From Bacteroidetes bacterium OLB12 (lineage in GTDB: Bacteria; Bacteroidota; Bacteroidia; Cytophagales; Cyclobacteriaceae): DNA of 64,000 bases. Below, in pieces: positions 1-9,045 of the stretch (within the stretch, counting starts at the first letter, position 1; each line of letters opens with the position of its first letter). The stretch covers positions 1-64,000 of the forward strand of contig LNFR01000020.1 of assembly GCA_001567185.1 (NCBI GenBank), read 5' to 3'. Position numbers and translations under genes: made by a program. The notes under the pieces are model-generated. The model was not told the DNA's origin and ran no database searches. It saw nothing but the letters and a program-made list of their open reading frames with translations.

Positions 1-306
1 AAACAGAACAACACGCTTATTGGTAGTTGTGGGTATAAAGGCAAACCGACAGTTGAAGGCATTATTGAAATAGGATATGAAATTGCACACCAATACCGAA
101 ACCGCGGGCTTGCAACTGAATTAGCTAATGGACTTATTGAAAATGCGTTTAAAAACGAAACTGTAAAATTAATAATTGCTCATACTCTTGGACATGAAAA
201 TGCATCAACAAAAGTTTTGCAGAAATGTGGGTTTACCAAAGTTGAAGAAATTAACGACCCCGAAAATGGTTTACTTTGGAAATGGCAGCTGAAACGACAA
301 CAATAG
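1..306 (+). CDS. GNAT-family N-acetyltransferase, C-terminal part (gene starts before the window)
   Basis: The reading frame is open from base 1 to a TAG at 304-306, about 101 residues. It shows the acetyl-CoA-binding signature of GNAT enzymes, QYRNRGLATE (the Q/R-x-x-G-x-G/A loop), and the later motif NASTKVLQKCGF that is typical of the RimJ/RimL branch. These enzymes move an acetyl group from acetyl-CoA to an amine, but the substrate cannot be read from the fragment. The N-terminal part lies outside the window. The next gene starts 13 bases downstream, so the two may be co-transcribed. It belongs to the accessory strip of short + strand genes at the left end. Confidence 0.85.
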   Translation, partial: KQNNTLIGSCGYKGKPTVEGIIEIGYEIAHQYRNRGLATELANGLIENAFKNETVKLIIAHTLGHENASTKVLQKCGFTKVEEINDPENGLLWKWQLKRQQ

Positions 307-319
307 ACAAAGAGTGAAA

Positions 320-838
320 ATGAAAAAGTCGTCTGTTTATTTATTGATTGGTCAAAAAGGAAGTGGGAAATCTTTCATTGGAAATTTGTTTGAAAAAAAC
401 TTTGGGATAAAATTTATTCGTGTTGAAGATTGGGCAAAAAGAATTAAGAAAGAAAGAGCTGTTGACAATGAAGAATACTTGATGCAAGTTTTTGACGAGA
501 TTGAAATAGGCATTAGGAATTGTCTAAAGGAATCCGACAAACTTGTATTTGAATCCACAGGATTAACCCAATATTTTGATAGAATGATACAGAACCTAAA
601 TCAGGATTTCAAAGTAACTACTATTGGAGTTTATGCAGACAGCACAACCTGTTTGGGTAGAGTAAAATCCAGAGACCAAGATATTCACATCAATGTTTCT
701 GATGATCAAGTCTTAATGATAAATGAAAAAGTGAGGCAAAGAAACTATAAAACCGACTATTTAATAATTAATGAAAATAAAAGCGAAGTGGAGTTAATCA
801 ATGAGGTTGCTAATATTGTTAGAGCGATTGAAATGTAA
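320..838 (+). CDS. Small P-loop nucleoside/shikimate-kinase-like protein
   Basis: A 172-residue protein with a clear Walker A motif, GQKGSGKS, near residues 11-18, just after the first beta strand. The size and the order (P-loop, then an EDWAK segment, then LVFESTGL) resemble small AAA_33/AAA_18 nucleotide kinases that phosphorylate a small molecule. The acceptor is not identifiable. An in-frame GTG at 314 is also possible, but the ATG at 320 places the P-loop at the usual distance from the N-terminus. No close functional family was recognised. The gene is followed by a noncoding spacer with nested palindromes, a layout that resembles a mobile gene cassette. Confidence 0.7.
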   Translation: MKKSSVYLLIGQKGSGKSFIGNLFEKNFGIKFIRVEDWAKRIKKERAVDNEEYLMQVFDEIEIGIRNCLKESDKLVFESTGLTQYFDRMIQNLNQDFKVTTIGVYADSTTCLGRVKSRDQDIHINVSDDQVLMINEKVRQRNYKTDYLIINENKSEVELINEVANIVRAIEM

Positions 839-860
839 ATCCCAACAAAAAGCCCGAACC

Positions 861-1003
861 GCTAACAAGGTATTGCCAAAAGCGGGGGTGACGAACATCT
901 ATGAAACATTTGTGCTATATTCAACTTTAGTTTTTCAAATCAATCCCGATAGCTATCGGGATGCTGAAAGCCCCGCCTTCGGCAATACCCAAACCGTTAT
1001 AGG
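861..1003 (+). repeat. attC-like imperfect palindrome
   Basis: Arms of 19 bases at 869-887 and 971-989 are complementary except at two positions. Outside the arms lie GCTAAC (861-866) and CGTTATAGG (995-1003), which look like degenerate versions of the outer core sites of an integron attC site. The total length is about 143 bases. The outer sites do not match the canonical RYYYAAC/GTTRRRY consensus, so attC identity is an inference. Confidence 0.4.
943..962. repeat. 20-base perfect palindrome ATCCCGATAGCTATCGGGAT
   Basis: Both halves are exactly complementary with no loop. It sits near the middle of the larger inverted repeat. Similar short palindromes are dispersed in Bacteroidota intergenic DNA. 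A transcript could fold it into a hairpin, but no T-run follows, so it is not a standard terminator. Confidence 0.7.
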
Positions 1004-1285
1004 CTATAGTAGGGAGACAGAACCGTAACAGAAAAACAAACAGACGATAACAATAAATGAAGCGATAAAACTCCGCCCGGAAGAAAACTCAACACGTTGA
1101 TGGAAGAATGAAATTTAATGCGCTAACCATTTCGTGATGTGTGTAGGTGTGCAATCAGGCGTGGCTATCCAAACCAGCCGGCACTAAGATGCATTGAAGT
1201 GCAGAAAGTTGTTGCTAACAGGGCCATTGCAAGCCTAACTATAAGTATTAATTTTAGATGGTAACACGAATTAAACCCCTCAACT

Positions 1286-2363
1286 ATGTTTAAAGCATTT
1301 TCTGTTTCCTTGCTATTCCTGTTGCTGGGCAAGGCATGCCTGGCCCAGAATCCGGAGACAATCCTGTTGAAAAATTACCGCCCGAAGTCTATCTACCGGG
1401 TGCCCGTTACAAAAGTTACAAAAGCCAAATTTCCGGTTATCGATATGCATGCCCATCCCCGGCAGGCAAAGAGTGTGGAGGGAATAAAAGAGTGGATAAA
1501 CCGGATGGATAAGTTTGGTATAGAAAAAACTGTTTTACTGGCACAGAAAACCGGGCCTTCTTTAGATTCAATATGCAAGGTATTTGCGCCCTTCAGCGAT
1601 CGTTTTGAAGTGTGGTGCGGATTCGACTATACAGGATACAATGAACCTGGTTGGAGTGAAAAAGCGGTGAAAGAGCTGGAGCGGTGTGTGAAAGCCGGTG
1701 CGAAAGGCGTTGGTGAACTGGGTGACAAAGGATTTGGCGAAATGTTTTCGGAGCCGGCAATTGCCTACGGTATGCATATTGATGACCCGCGAATGAAACC
1801 TCTTTTTCAAAAATGCGGTGAGTTGGGAATCCCCGTAAATGTGCATGTTGCAGAACCTATGTGGATGTACCAGCCGATGGACTCTACCAATGATGGTTTA
1901 ATGAATGCGTACCATTGGCGGGTTGATTCAACCAAACAGGGTTTACTGGGCCATGCTGCGCTCATACGAACGCTTGAAAATGTTGTGCGCGATAATCCAA
2001 ATACCATCTTCATTGCCAGTCACCTGGCTAATTGTGAATATGATATGACCATACTGGGCAACCTGTTCACGAAATATAAAAACCTGTATGCCGATCTTTC
2101 AGCAAGAATGGCGGAAATATCACCTGTGCCCCGTTATATGAATACCTTCTTCGAAAAAATTTCAGGACAGGCTGGTATTTGGTACCGACAATACCATTAG
2201 CGATTATATGTACGAAACCACCTTCCGGATATTACAAACAAACGATGAGCATTTTTATGCAACAGACTTTTTCGGATATCATTGGCCCTTACATGGCCTT
2301 GGGTTAAAAGACAAAGTTTTAAAGAAGATATATAAAACCAATGCAGAAAAGATATTGAAGTAA
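1286..2363 (+). CDS. Secreted amidohydrolase_2-type hydrolase, one frameshift
   Basis: A signal peptide of about 20 residues (hydrophobic core, ending LAQ) precedes a TIM-barrel metal-dependent hydrolase. The metal-binding HxH is seen in DMHAHP (H55, H57). Later candidate ligands are in GELGDKG, NVHVAEP and ASHLANC, and the catalytic aspartate is in FGTDNT. The last part is out of frame: the first frame ends at 2200, but dropping one A from the A6 run at 2154-2159 restores EKFQDRLVFGTDNT and continues to TAA at 2361-2363. The substrate is unknown; relatives act on cyclic amides or decarboxylate aromatic acids. The break may be a sequencing error or a real mutation. Confidence 0.8.
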
Positions 2364-2512
2364 CCTACTATAAGTAGCACGGAATTATTTTGTTTAAAAT
2401 GTGTAGTATTTGTCGGTTTTCCTGTTCAACTTCCAGGTAAAAGTAGGTGTCTGAAACACCCCGCTTCCACCAAGCTACAAACCATTAAATACAACCAAAC
2501 ACATAGAAAAAA

Positions 2513-2989
2513 ATGTATGACTTTGTAAATTCTTCACTTGGTTGGTTTCACTTAGCCACTGCTCTGTTGGCTATGCTGGCCGGAGCTTTTGTTCTGGCAA
2601 CACACAAGGGAACAAAACGGCATAAACAAATTGGCTATATCTATATAGCCTCTATGATTCTGGTATGCGCTTCCGCAATGGGCATTTATCGGTTAACAGG
2701 AAGCTTTGGGATCTTTCATATTACTGCAATCGTTGGTTTTCTGACATTGGCAGGCGGCATGATACCCATGTTTATGAAAAATGTCGAAAGAAAGTACAAA
2801 GCCGTTCACGTTTGGTTTATGTACTATTCTGTACTAGGGCTTTATGCGGCTTTCGCTTCAGAGTTAAGCGTTAGAATACCCGACAGACCTTTTTATTCCA
2901 TGGTAGGAATTGCGACCGGAACAATCTTTGGCATCGGTACAATTTTTATCCTGAAGAAAGAAAAAATATGGACAAAGTACTTCGGCTAA
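2513..2989 (+). CDS. DUF2306 family integral membrane protein
   Basis: 158 residues with four to five hydrophobic segments. After the first helix comes the conserved HKGTKRHKQIGYIY loop that marks the DUF2306 group of small inner-membrane proteins, and another conserved stretch HVWFMYYSV lies in the third quarter. No biochemical role is known for the family. The stop codon lies inside GGCTAACAAGG, the motif that also borders the upstream spacer, which fits the idea that this gene arrived as a self-contained unit. Confidence 0.75.
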   Translation: MYDFVNSSLGWFHLATALLAMLAGAFVLATHKGTKRHKQIGYIYIASMILVCASAMGIYRLTGSFGIFHITAIVGFLTLAGGMIPMFMKNVERKYKAVHVWFMYYSVLGLYAAFASELSVRIPDRPFYSMVGIATGTIFGIGTIFILKKEKIWTKYFG

Positions 2990-3032
2990 CAAGGAGCACC
3001 ACTGCCAATTGACATTTGCAATCCTAAGTACA

Positions 3033-3603
3033 ATGCAAGCCGACACGTTTTATCCTACAAGCTATCCGCCTGGAGAAAGTGGTTAAAAAATATCATCTTT
3101 CAAAACAGTCAGTATGGCTTGTCTTTTATACCAAGTCATCGGGTAAATTTTCCTTACCGTGGAGTGAAGCCGTGGATGTGGCGCTTTGTTTTGGTTGGAT
3201 TGACAGCAAGAAAATTAAAATAGATGACGAAACCTCGCACCAGTTTTTCAGCAAACGCAAACCCAACAGTACCTGGTCAAAAATCAACAAAGAGAAAGTA
3301 CAGAAACTTATTAACCTCGGGCAGATGATGCCAGCAGGATACAAGAGCATAGAAACCGCAAAGGAAAACGGCTCGTGGCATATTTTAGATGAAGTGGAAG
3401 AACTCATCATCCCTAAGGATTTAGAGAAAGCATTCAAAAAGCACAAAGGTTCAAAGAAGTATTTTCTAACGTTAAGCAAGTCCGTTAGAAAAATGATGTT
3501 GCAATGGCTTGTTCTTGCCAAACGACCCGAAACCAGGCAAAAGCGCATTGACGAAATCGCTAAACTTGCAGGACAAAAAATGAAGCCCAACCAGTTCAAA
3601 TAA
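3033..3603 (+). CDS. YdeI/OmpD-associated family protein, two frameshifts near the 5' end
   Basis: The body (from about 3090) shows the family hallmarks VWLVFYTK, ALCFGWIDS, KRKPNSTWSKINKE, MPAGYKSIE, AKENGSW and AKRPETRQKRI, ending at 3603. The usual N-terminus, ADTFYPTSY, is present from the ATG at 3033 in another frame. A missing base around 3064-3070 and another in the A6 run at 3085-3090 separate the two, with WRKWL visible in the third frame between them. The full protein would be about 190 residues, normal for the family. Members are linked to resistance to bacteriocins and cationic peptides in a few species, but the mechanism is not established. A second relative lies at 14898-15521. 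Confidence 0.75.
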
Positions 3604-3736
3604 GAAACGGCTACCAATCAATTGAAACAGACAGCTACATTAGCTCCAATAAATTGAAACCTGATTGAACAACCGAATTTATGATAAATCTCACAGGGAA
3701 ATAAGAAAATCTGACAACATTATAAACTCAAATAAC

Positions 3737-4262
3737 ATGAGGAAAATAGTTTTATTAACTTTGGCATTTGCCATCACATTCTGTTTGGGCTTTGCTGTTA
3801 AATCCATTTCGATAAAACCAAATCCAGATATCAAAATGAAACGTGTAACAGGTATCGGGGGCATATTCTTTAAATGCAAAGACCCGCAAAAAGTAAGAGA
3901 CTGGTATCAGACACACCTCGGATTAAATACCAACGAATACGGAAGCGTATTTGAATGGTATCAAGGTGCTGACAGTACAAAAAAAAGGATTTACGCAATG
4001 GAGTCCGTTTAACGAAAAAACAAAATACTTTGAGCCCTCTACCAGCAACTTTATGATTAATTACCGGGTGGAGAACTTAGAGAAACTTATTGAAGAATTA
4101 AGAAAAGAAGGTGTAACCATTGTTGACAAAATTGAAACAGTTGCTTATGGGAAATTCGTACACATCCTGGATGTGGAAGGAAACAAAATCGAGCTATGGG
4201 AACCTAATGACGTGGAGTTTGAAAAATTAGGTAAACAAATCGGTGCAATAACAACAAAATAA
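3737..4262 (+). CDS. VOC-superfamily (glyoxalase-like) protein with N-terminal membrane anchor, one frameshift
   Basis: An N-terminal hydrophobic segment (MRKIVLLTLAFAITFCLGFA) is followed by a single glyoxalase/bleomycin-resistance fold: GIGGIFFKCKDP, WYQTHLGLN, YGSVFEW, then GFTQWSPF, NYRVENLEKL, and the C-terminal HILDVEGNKIELWEP. The frame changes in the A8 run at 3979-3986; removing one A joins STKKGFTQW. VOC proteins bind a metal and act as isomerases, dioxygenases or drug binders; no specific substrate can be named. The start at 3737 is chosen because it opens the hydrophobic segment, although an upstream TTG is in frame. Confidence 0.75.
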
Positions 4263-4275
4263 CGCTATTATCATG

Positions 4276-4317
4276 GGCCGAATCGTCCTGCATCAACAAC
4301 TGAAAATCAGGAATCGG
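4276..4317. repeat. Imperfect inverted repeat between VOC and S41 genes
   Basis: GCCGAATCGTCCTG is echoed about 17 bases later by CAGGAATCGGC, which can pair with it imperfectly. It lies in the spacer between two accessory genes, like the larger palindrome upstream. It has no T-rich tail, so terminator function is doubtful. Confidence 0.35.
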
Positions 4318-4367
4318 CTTGTTCAACATATCAAGATTTCCGGCTGGGCCAAATCCTACTAGCAGTT

Positions 4368-5581
4368 ATGAAAATATTACAAGTAATCTTTCTACTTCTT
4401 CCATTAACCGAAAGCACAAGTTGTTTGTCGCAAAATTCCATCACAAAAGAGGGATTAATACATGACGTAGAAAATTACCGGAACACCATATCAACCAGGC
4501 ATAAAAACCCATTTACCAAATAAGCGAAGTTCAATTTCATCAAAAGATAGATTCCTTAATCACGCTAATCCCCTATATAAACAAAGAAAAATTTACAACT
4601 GAATTACTTAAAATTAATTCCTTTATTGAGGATGAACACACCATTCTGTTTCCTGATTACGAAAGGGAACTGCCATTCAAATTTGAGTTGTTTGATGAGG
4701 GGATGGTCATTGTTGCGTCAGACAGTGTAAACCAAAAATATCTATTGAATAGGATCTTATCTATTAATAATAACTCCTGGTACAAAATTGATTCGCTGTT
4801 TAGAACAATAATAAAAAGAGACAATCCATCATACTTTAAATTTTTTGAAACATACTATTTTAACAATGTGGATTTACTTAAAGGATTAGGTATAATTTAT
4901 GATCCAGCCGCTATACCATTTCAATTTATGACTCCCCAGGGTGACACGCTAAATGCCATTATTCGTTCGAACACCAAATCACAAACCAGATCATGGAAAT
5001 ATGTACAACCTTTTAAAAACCTGTTAGCCTATACTAAAAACAGTAACTATTGGTTCACATATGATGAAAAAAACAAATCGCTTTACTTTAACTACCAACG
5101 ATGCAACGAAGATGAAAAAGAATCTTTTAAAGCGTTCAATAGAAGACTCTTTCAAACCATACAGGAGGTTGATCCGGAAAAATTAATCCTGGATTTAAGA
5201 TTTAACACAGGCGGGAATTCAGGTATATTAAAACCATTCATTGAAAACATAAGAAAGAGCAAATTAAATACTACTAAAAGCTTTTTTGTGATAATAGGAA
5301 GAAAGGTTATGTCTTCCGCTTTGATGAACGCCATTGAACTAAAGAAAACAACCCATGCTACATTTGTAGGCGAGCAAACCGGAGGAAATATCAATCATTT
5401 TGGAGAATTAAAAACCTTTGAACTCCCTTATTCAAAAATAAGGGTAACTTATTCAACAAAGTATTGGGAAAACTGGAAAAACCATACCGGTTCCTTTAAA
5501 CCTGATATTGAGACCTCATATCAATTTTCAGACTTTATAAATTCGTATGACAAAGCTCTTGAAGTAATTTTGAAACAATAA
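4368..5581 (+). CDS. S41-family (C-terminal-processing-peptidase-like) protein, one frameshift
   Basis: The ATG at 4368 opens a signal peptide ending near CLSQ. One T appears to be missing in the T3 run at 4512-4514; restoring it joins HKNPFYQISE with the rest. The C-terminal half carries the tail-specific-protease fold: LILDLRFNTGGNSG, the nucleophile region GRKVMSSALMNA, and GEQTGGNIN. S41 enzymes are Ser/Lys proteases, and Bacteroidota carry many secreted members of unknown target. No PDZ domain was recognised between the N-terminal helical part and the catalytic part. It ends the accessory strip of + strand genes. Confidence 0.75.
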
Positions 5582-5660
5582 AAAATTTCTTACCGATGCC
5601 GTATTTTGAAATGCCGGCAGTTCCTCCATTTCAATGTATGCACACCCCAGGCAATTGTAT

Positions 5661-6101
5661 CTAATCCATCAACTTCAGCGAAGCTGAATTGATACAAAAC
5701 CTTAACCCGGTGGGTGGTGGCCCATCGGGAAACACATGGCCCAGGTGGCCATCGCATACATTGCATTCCACTTCGATGCGCGTCATGCCATGGCTGGTGT
5801 CTTTGGTGTATTTAATGACGTGGGGTTCCACCGGCTCAATAAAACTGGGCCATCCGGTGCCCGATTCAAATTTGGTTCTGGAATCAAACAAGATAGTTCC
5901 GCAGCAACGGCAGGCATACAGGCCGGGTTCATGTGCTTCACAGTATTCGCCACTAAAAGCACGTTCGGTGCCTTTCTGGCGGGTAACATAATATTCTTCT
6001 TCCGTTAAAACTGCACGCCACTCCGCTTCGGTTTTTTCAACCCTGCGAGGTGGCGTTGCATTTCCTTTGCTGGCATAGTGCAGCACATCAAGCCATTTCA
6101 T
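5661..6101 (-). CDS. msrB: Peptide methionine-(R)-S-oxide reductase MsrB
   Basis: 146 residues, the full length of a stand-alone MsrB. The four zinc cysteines are in two CxxC pairs (CRCCGT and CNVCDGHLGHVF) and the catalytic cysteine is in RFCINSASL at the C-terminus. GTGWPSF and HGMTR are further family signatures. It reduces the R-epimer of methionine sulfoxide in proteins, using thioredoxin. No signal peptide is seen, so it should be cytoplasmic. It is transcribed towards the accessory strip and convergent with the S41 gene, and so marks the edge of the accessory region. Confidence 0.95.
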   Translation of the reverse strand: MKWLDVLHYASKGNATPPRRVEKTEAEWRAVLTEEEYYVTRQKGTERAFSGEYCEAHEPGLYACRCCGTILFDSRTKFESGTGWPSFIEPVEPHVIKYTKDTSHGMTRIEVECNVCDGHLGHVFPDGPPPTGLRFCINSASLKLMD

Positions 6102-6196
6102 AGCGCGGTATTTGTATGTTTGTCAGGTTTCGAAAAACTCAACCCGACAACTAATTAAACAACAAATAACCAAATTAGTTCGAAATTTCTTCGGTG

Positions 6197-6844
6197 CTAT
6201 GTTTTACACGCTGCCGTTTTCCAAATCCACCAATTTTTAACCGTGAAATTGTACGACCAATTGCTCAGGCTATTATCGGAAAGCCCCAGGCCATTGCTGC
6301 CATATGTATTGCGATAGGAAATGCCCGGACTAATGCGCAACCAACGCAACAGATTCATTTCCATCTGCGCACCGGGCTCCAACACATAAAACCAGTTTTC
6401 ATCATGTGTGGTAGTATAATCATCAAAGTTATCCCATTCGTTCCACTGGGGCCGGTGGTATTGAGCTGTAAAGCCAACACCACTAAAAAGATTTACAACC
6501 AGGTGAATGCTTCGGTTAGAATGGATCACGCGTTCTAACATGAATCCTCCCTGGCCGTACTGATACGTCATCGGTTGCCAAGGGTTTACACTATATTGGT
6601 GTGGCACACGAATATCGTTGGTAGAAGCTGCGAAGCCCATGCCAAGCAACCACCTGCGGTTAATAAATACGCCCCCATACACTTCGTTCATATTCGCAAA
6701 GTGGCCATTAATCGTGGTGAATTTGTTGGAGATAGCCGCATATCCATTGGCAGAACCTCCGCGGCCAAAAAGGGTTTGAATCTCCTGTGCTACTGCCAGG
6801 TTTGTGGTAATAACTAAAAAAGCAACTATAAGGCGGGTTTTCAT
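6197..6844 (-). CDS. Secreted or outer-membrane beta-rich protein of unknown function
   Basis: A signal peptide from the second in-frame Met (MKTRLIVAFLVITTNLAVAQ) precedes about 195 residues rich in aromatic and glycine residues in alternating pattern, such as VYGGVFINRRWLLGMGF and YQYGQGGFMLERV. This is what a small outer-membrane beta-barrel looks like. No named family was recognised. The start at 6844 is preferred over the ATG at 6874 because it opens the signal peptide. It stands alone on the - strand between dps and msrB. Confidence 0.65.
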   Translation of the reverse strand: MKTRLIVAFLVITTNLAVAQEIQTLFGRGGSANGYAAISNKFTTINGHFANMNEVYGGVFINRRWLLGMGFAASTNDIRVPHQYSVNPWQPMTYQYGQGGFMLERVIHSNRSIHLVVNLFSGVGFTAQYHRPQWNEWDNFDDYTTTHDENWFYVLEPGAQMEMNLLRWLRISPGISYRNTYGSNGLGLSDNSLSNWSYNFTVKNWWIWKTAACKT

Positions 6845-6939
6845 ACAATTATTGATTTTATGAGGGTATGACAACCACGCCAGGCCTTACCCCTACTGAA
6901 TGGAATAAAAAAAATGAGTTTGCTGTTGAAGGTACTCTC

Positions 6940-7416
6940 CTATTTCCGATTCAGAAAGGCAGAGTACATCCAAACTAATTTTTCCTGGGCCCGGATGTAA
7001 TCGCTCATCAGGGCATTTGTTCCCTCATCTCCCGCATCGGCCGATAAGGCCAACAACGCGCGCTGAATCGTGATGATAATTTTAAACGACTCCAGAATAT
7101 CGGCAACAGCTTTCAGTCCATCCGATTCCTTTGCACTTTCTTTAATTTTTGAAACCGCGTGGTAATCGGAATACCGATGGTTGGGCGAATAACCCAACGT
7201 GAGAATACGCTCTGCTACTTCATCAATTTTCAACAACAAATCGTTGTATAGTTCTTCAAACTTCAGGTGCAATTCGAAAAATTTTTCGCCCTTAATATTC
7301 CAATGATAGCCTCGTGTGTTTTGATAAAAAACCGAATAGTTGGCTAACAGTTCATTTAGTTGGTTGGCCAGATTCTCAGCCTTGCCGGCATCTAACCCGA
7401 TCGCATTTGTTTTCAT
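6940..7416 (-). CDS. dps: Dps-type ferritin-like DNA-protection protein
   Basis: From the Met at 7416 the protein is 158 residues, the usual Dps length. The inter-subunit ferroxidase ligands are spaced as in known Dps proteins: H38 (GYHWN), H50, E54, D65 and E69 (KIDEVAERI). Dps forms a 12-subunit shell that oxidises iron with hydrogen peroxide and can protect DNA. The ATG at 7455 would add a 13-residue stretch not seen in the family. Together with msrB nearby it suggests oxidative-stress defence, though the two are not in one operon. Confidence 0.92.
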   Translation of the reverse strand: MKTNAIGLDAGKAENLANQLNELLANYSVFYQNTRGYHWNIKGEKFFELHLKFEELYNDLLLKIDEVAERILTLGYSPNHRYSDYHAVSKIKESAKESDGLKAVADILESFKIIITIQRALLALSADAGDEGTNALMSDYIRAQEKLVWMYSAFLNRK

Positions 7417-7496
7417 CTTATTACTTAACAAGCAGTACGAAACTAAAAGTTTCAAATTGTATTAAAAATACCGGTTGAAAAATGACTATCGTCAGG

Positions 7497-8873
7497 TTAA
7501 TTCGCTTCCAGGTACTCAGTAGCCACCTGGATGCGCGTGGCGATGTGCTGTTTTAGCAGCGCATGTTCTGCAATAAATGCATTGCTACTGGTAAGGTGTG
7601 AATACTTCTCAATTTCAGCTTCGTATGGTCCAATTACAAAAGGTGAAATAAGGGCATATTGTTTATCTACCAGGTTGTTCATGGCTGTGGTGGTAAATAC
7701 CTCGCTCAGGAATTGGCTCATGTGTTCCCGGTAGCGATTGGCATACACGGGGTCGTCCATCAGGAAACGGATCAGCGGCCATTGGTTGTTTATCTTTTCC
7801 AGGCCTATTGTTACGGTTGTATTTCTCCTATTGGAAAGCGATTCGTTATTGTCCCAGGGTATCCAGGTAAGACCTTGTTGCGCATGGTTATACAAATAAT
7901 AATTATGAGGCATGTGCCCGTACGTATCCCAGTTTTGCATTACGGTATTAACCGCAAGCCATTTCATAAAGTGATCGACATAAAACACCGCTTCCAATTG
8001 CTCGCGCCACTGTGCGGGGTTTTCGGTACGCAGCGGACTATGCAACGTGTTGATTAGCAAAACCACATCCGAGAAGTCGGCCTCAGCCTTGTTGTTCTTT
8101 TTTTCAAAATTATCAGGCATAAAACTGGTAAAGTCGCTCTCGGGTTTATAGATATTACCGTCATCTTCACCAAACCGGTTTTCAATCATTGTATCATCTA
8201 CCACCTCCACCATCGTGTACACACCACAATACCACAAGCCGCTTCCGAAATTAATATACACTTTATAAAAAGCCGTTTGGGAACTGGCTATACCAGCCCG
8301 ATTGAAAATATCCCCACTAATCTTTTCACGTATCAGGGATTCATCATTTACCCCGGGTGCCATCGACAATTCTTTGAAGCCATAAAACCGCTGGTTCTTA
8401 AGTTGGGGATAAACATCTTCAAACCGATCGAAGTTTAAGCGAAACGGAAGTTTATAAATTCCTTTACGCCAACTCATGCTTAGCGAGGAGTTACCTTTTA
8501 ACCGAAACCCTACTTTATACCATTCTTTTCCGTTAAACTTTACGGAAACCGGTACATACTCCGGATCGGCTTGCGGAAAGCCTCCCTGGCCCGCACCTTG
8601 TGTAGTACCAAAATTGTAGCCAAAGAGTGCCTTCATATTATTCTGAATGACTTGCCAGTTATTGGAGCCTAATTCAATCACCAGGGTATTTACCTGGTCT
8701 TGCGGAAAAACGGTAGGGTAATCCGGGGGCACATCATTGCCATGCGTTTCATCAGTCCAGTCTTTAATTACAAGTTCTTCTTCCTCCGGTGCCGGATTGA
8801 TGCCGGCAGGTTCCTGACAGGCAAGAAGCAACCCAATGCAACTAATCCACACGGTTTTTAACATTCCACGCAT
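7497..8873 (-). CDS. CotH-kinase-family lipoprotein
   Basis: From the Met at 8873 the protein has about 458 residues with a lipoprotein signal (LLLACQ). The CotH kinase fold is seen in the region GFRLKGNSSLSMSWRKG, YKVYINFGSGLWYCGVYTMVE, GNIYKPE, the conserved NWDTYGHMPHNYYLY and IPWDNNESLS. CotH proteins are atypical protein kinases, known from Bacillus spore coats, and are common as secreted proteins in Bacteroidota, where targets are unknown. The start at 8996 would put more than 40 residues before the signal peptide and is unlikely. Confidence 0.85.
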   Translation of the reverse strand: MRGMLKTVWISCIGLLLACQEPAGINPAPEEEELVIKDWTDETHGNDVPPDYPTVFPQDQVNTLVIELGSNNWQVIQNNMKALFGYNFGTTQGAGQGGFPQADPEYVPVSVKFNGKEWYKVGFRLKGNSSLSMSWRKGIYKLPFRLNFDRFEDVYPQLKNQRFYGFKELSMAPGVNDESLIREKISGDIFNRAGIASSQTAFYKVYINFGSGLWYCGVYTMVEVVDDTMIENRFGEDDGNIYKPESDFTSFMPDNFEKKNNKAEADFSDVVLLINTLHSPLRTENPAQWREQLEAVFYVDHFMKWLAVNTVMQNWDTYGHMPHNYYLYNHAQQGLTWIPWDNNESLSNRRNTTVTIGLEKINNQWPLIRFLMDDPVYANRYREHMSQFLSEVFTTTAMNNLVDKQYALISPFVIGPYEAEIEKYSHLTSSNAFIAEHALLKQHIATRIQVATEYLEAN

Positions 8874-9045
8874 AAGGCGATGTTGTGTTGTCTTAATTCT
8901 ACATCGGATAAACAGAAAATTAATCCGATAGGTTACTATAAGGTAACAGAAATTGAGAACAGAAACAAAGGTAAGCAAAACCAAACCGGTTTTCATGGGT
9001 ATCCTGTAAAGGGGTTTACCTGCCGCGTGTCATTAATCCATTCCC

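Larger units (their letters stand above)
839..1285. other. 447-base spacer without a convincing gene; contains nested palindromes
   Basis: No credible coding region was seen. The stretch holds a large imperfect inverted repeat (869-887 with 971-989), a 20-base perfect palindrome inside it, and then sequence with no recognisable feature up to the amidohydrolase start. The motif GCTAACAAGG at 861-870 recurs nearly unchanged at 1214-1223 and exactly at 2985-2994. The frame at 801-1028 looks like a chance opening across the palindrome. Confidence 0.6.

Noticed and set aside
801-1028. 75-codon + strand frame
   Set aside because: It overlaps the end of the kinase gene and runs through the palindromes; the protein has no domain pattern and its composition follows the repeat.
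2200-2363. Separate small gene after the amidohydrolase
   Set aside because: The frame has no start of its own and continues the amidohydrolase fold (FGTDNT) after a one-base shift.
5689-6008. + strand frames opposite msrB
   Set aside because: They mirror the msrB coding strand; the - strand protein has all zinc and catalytic cysteines.
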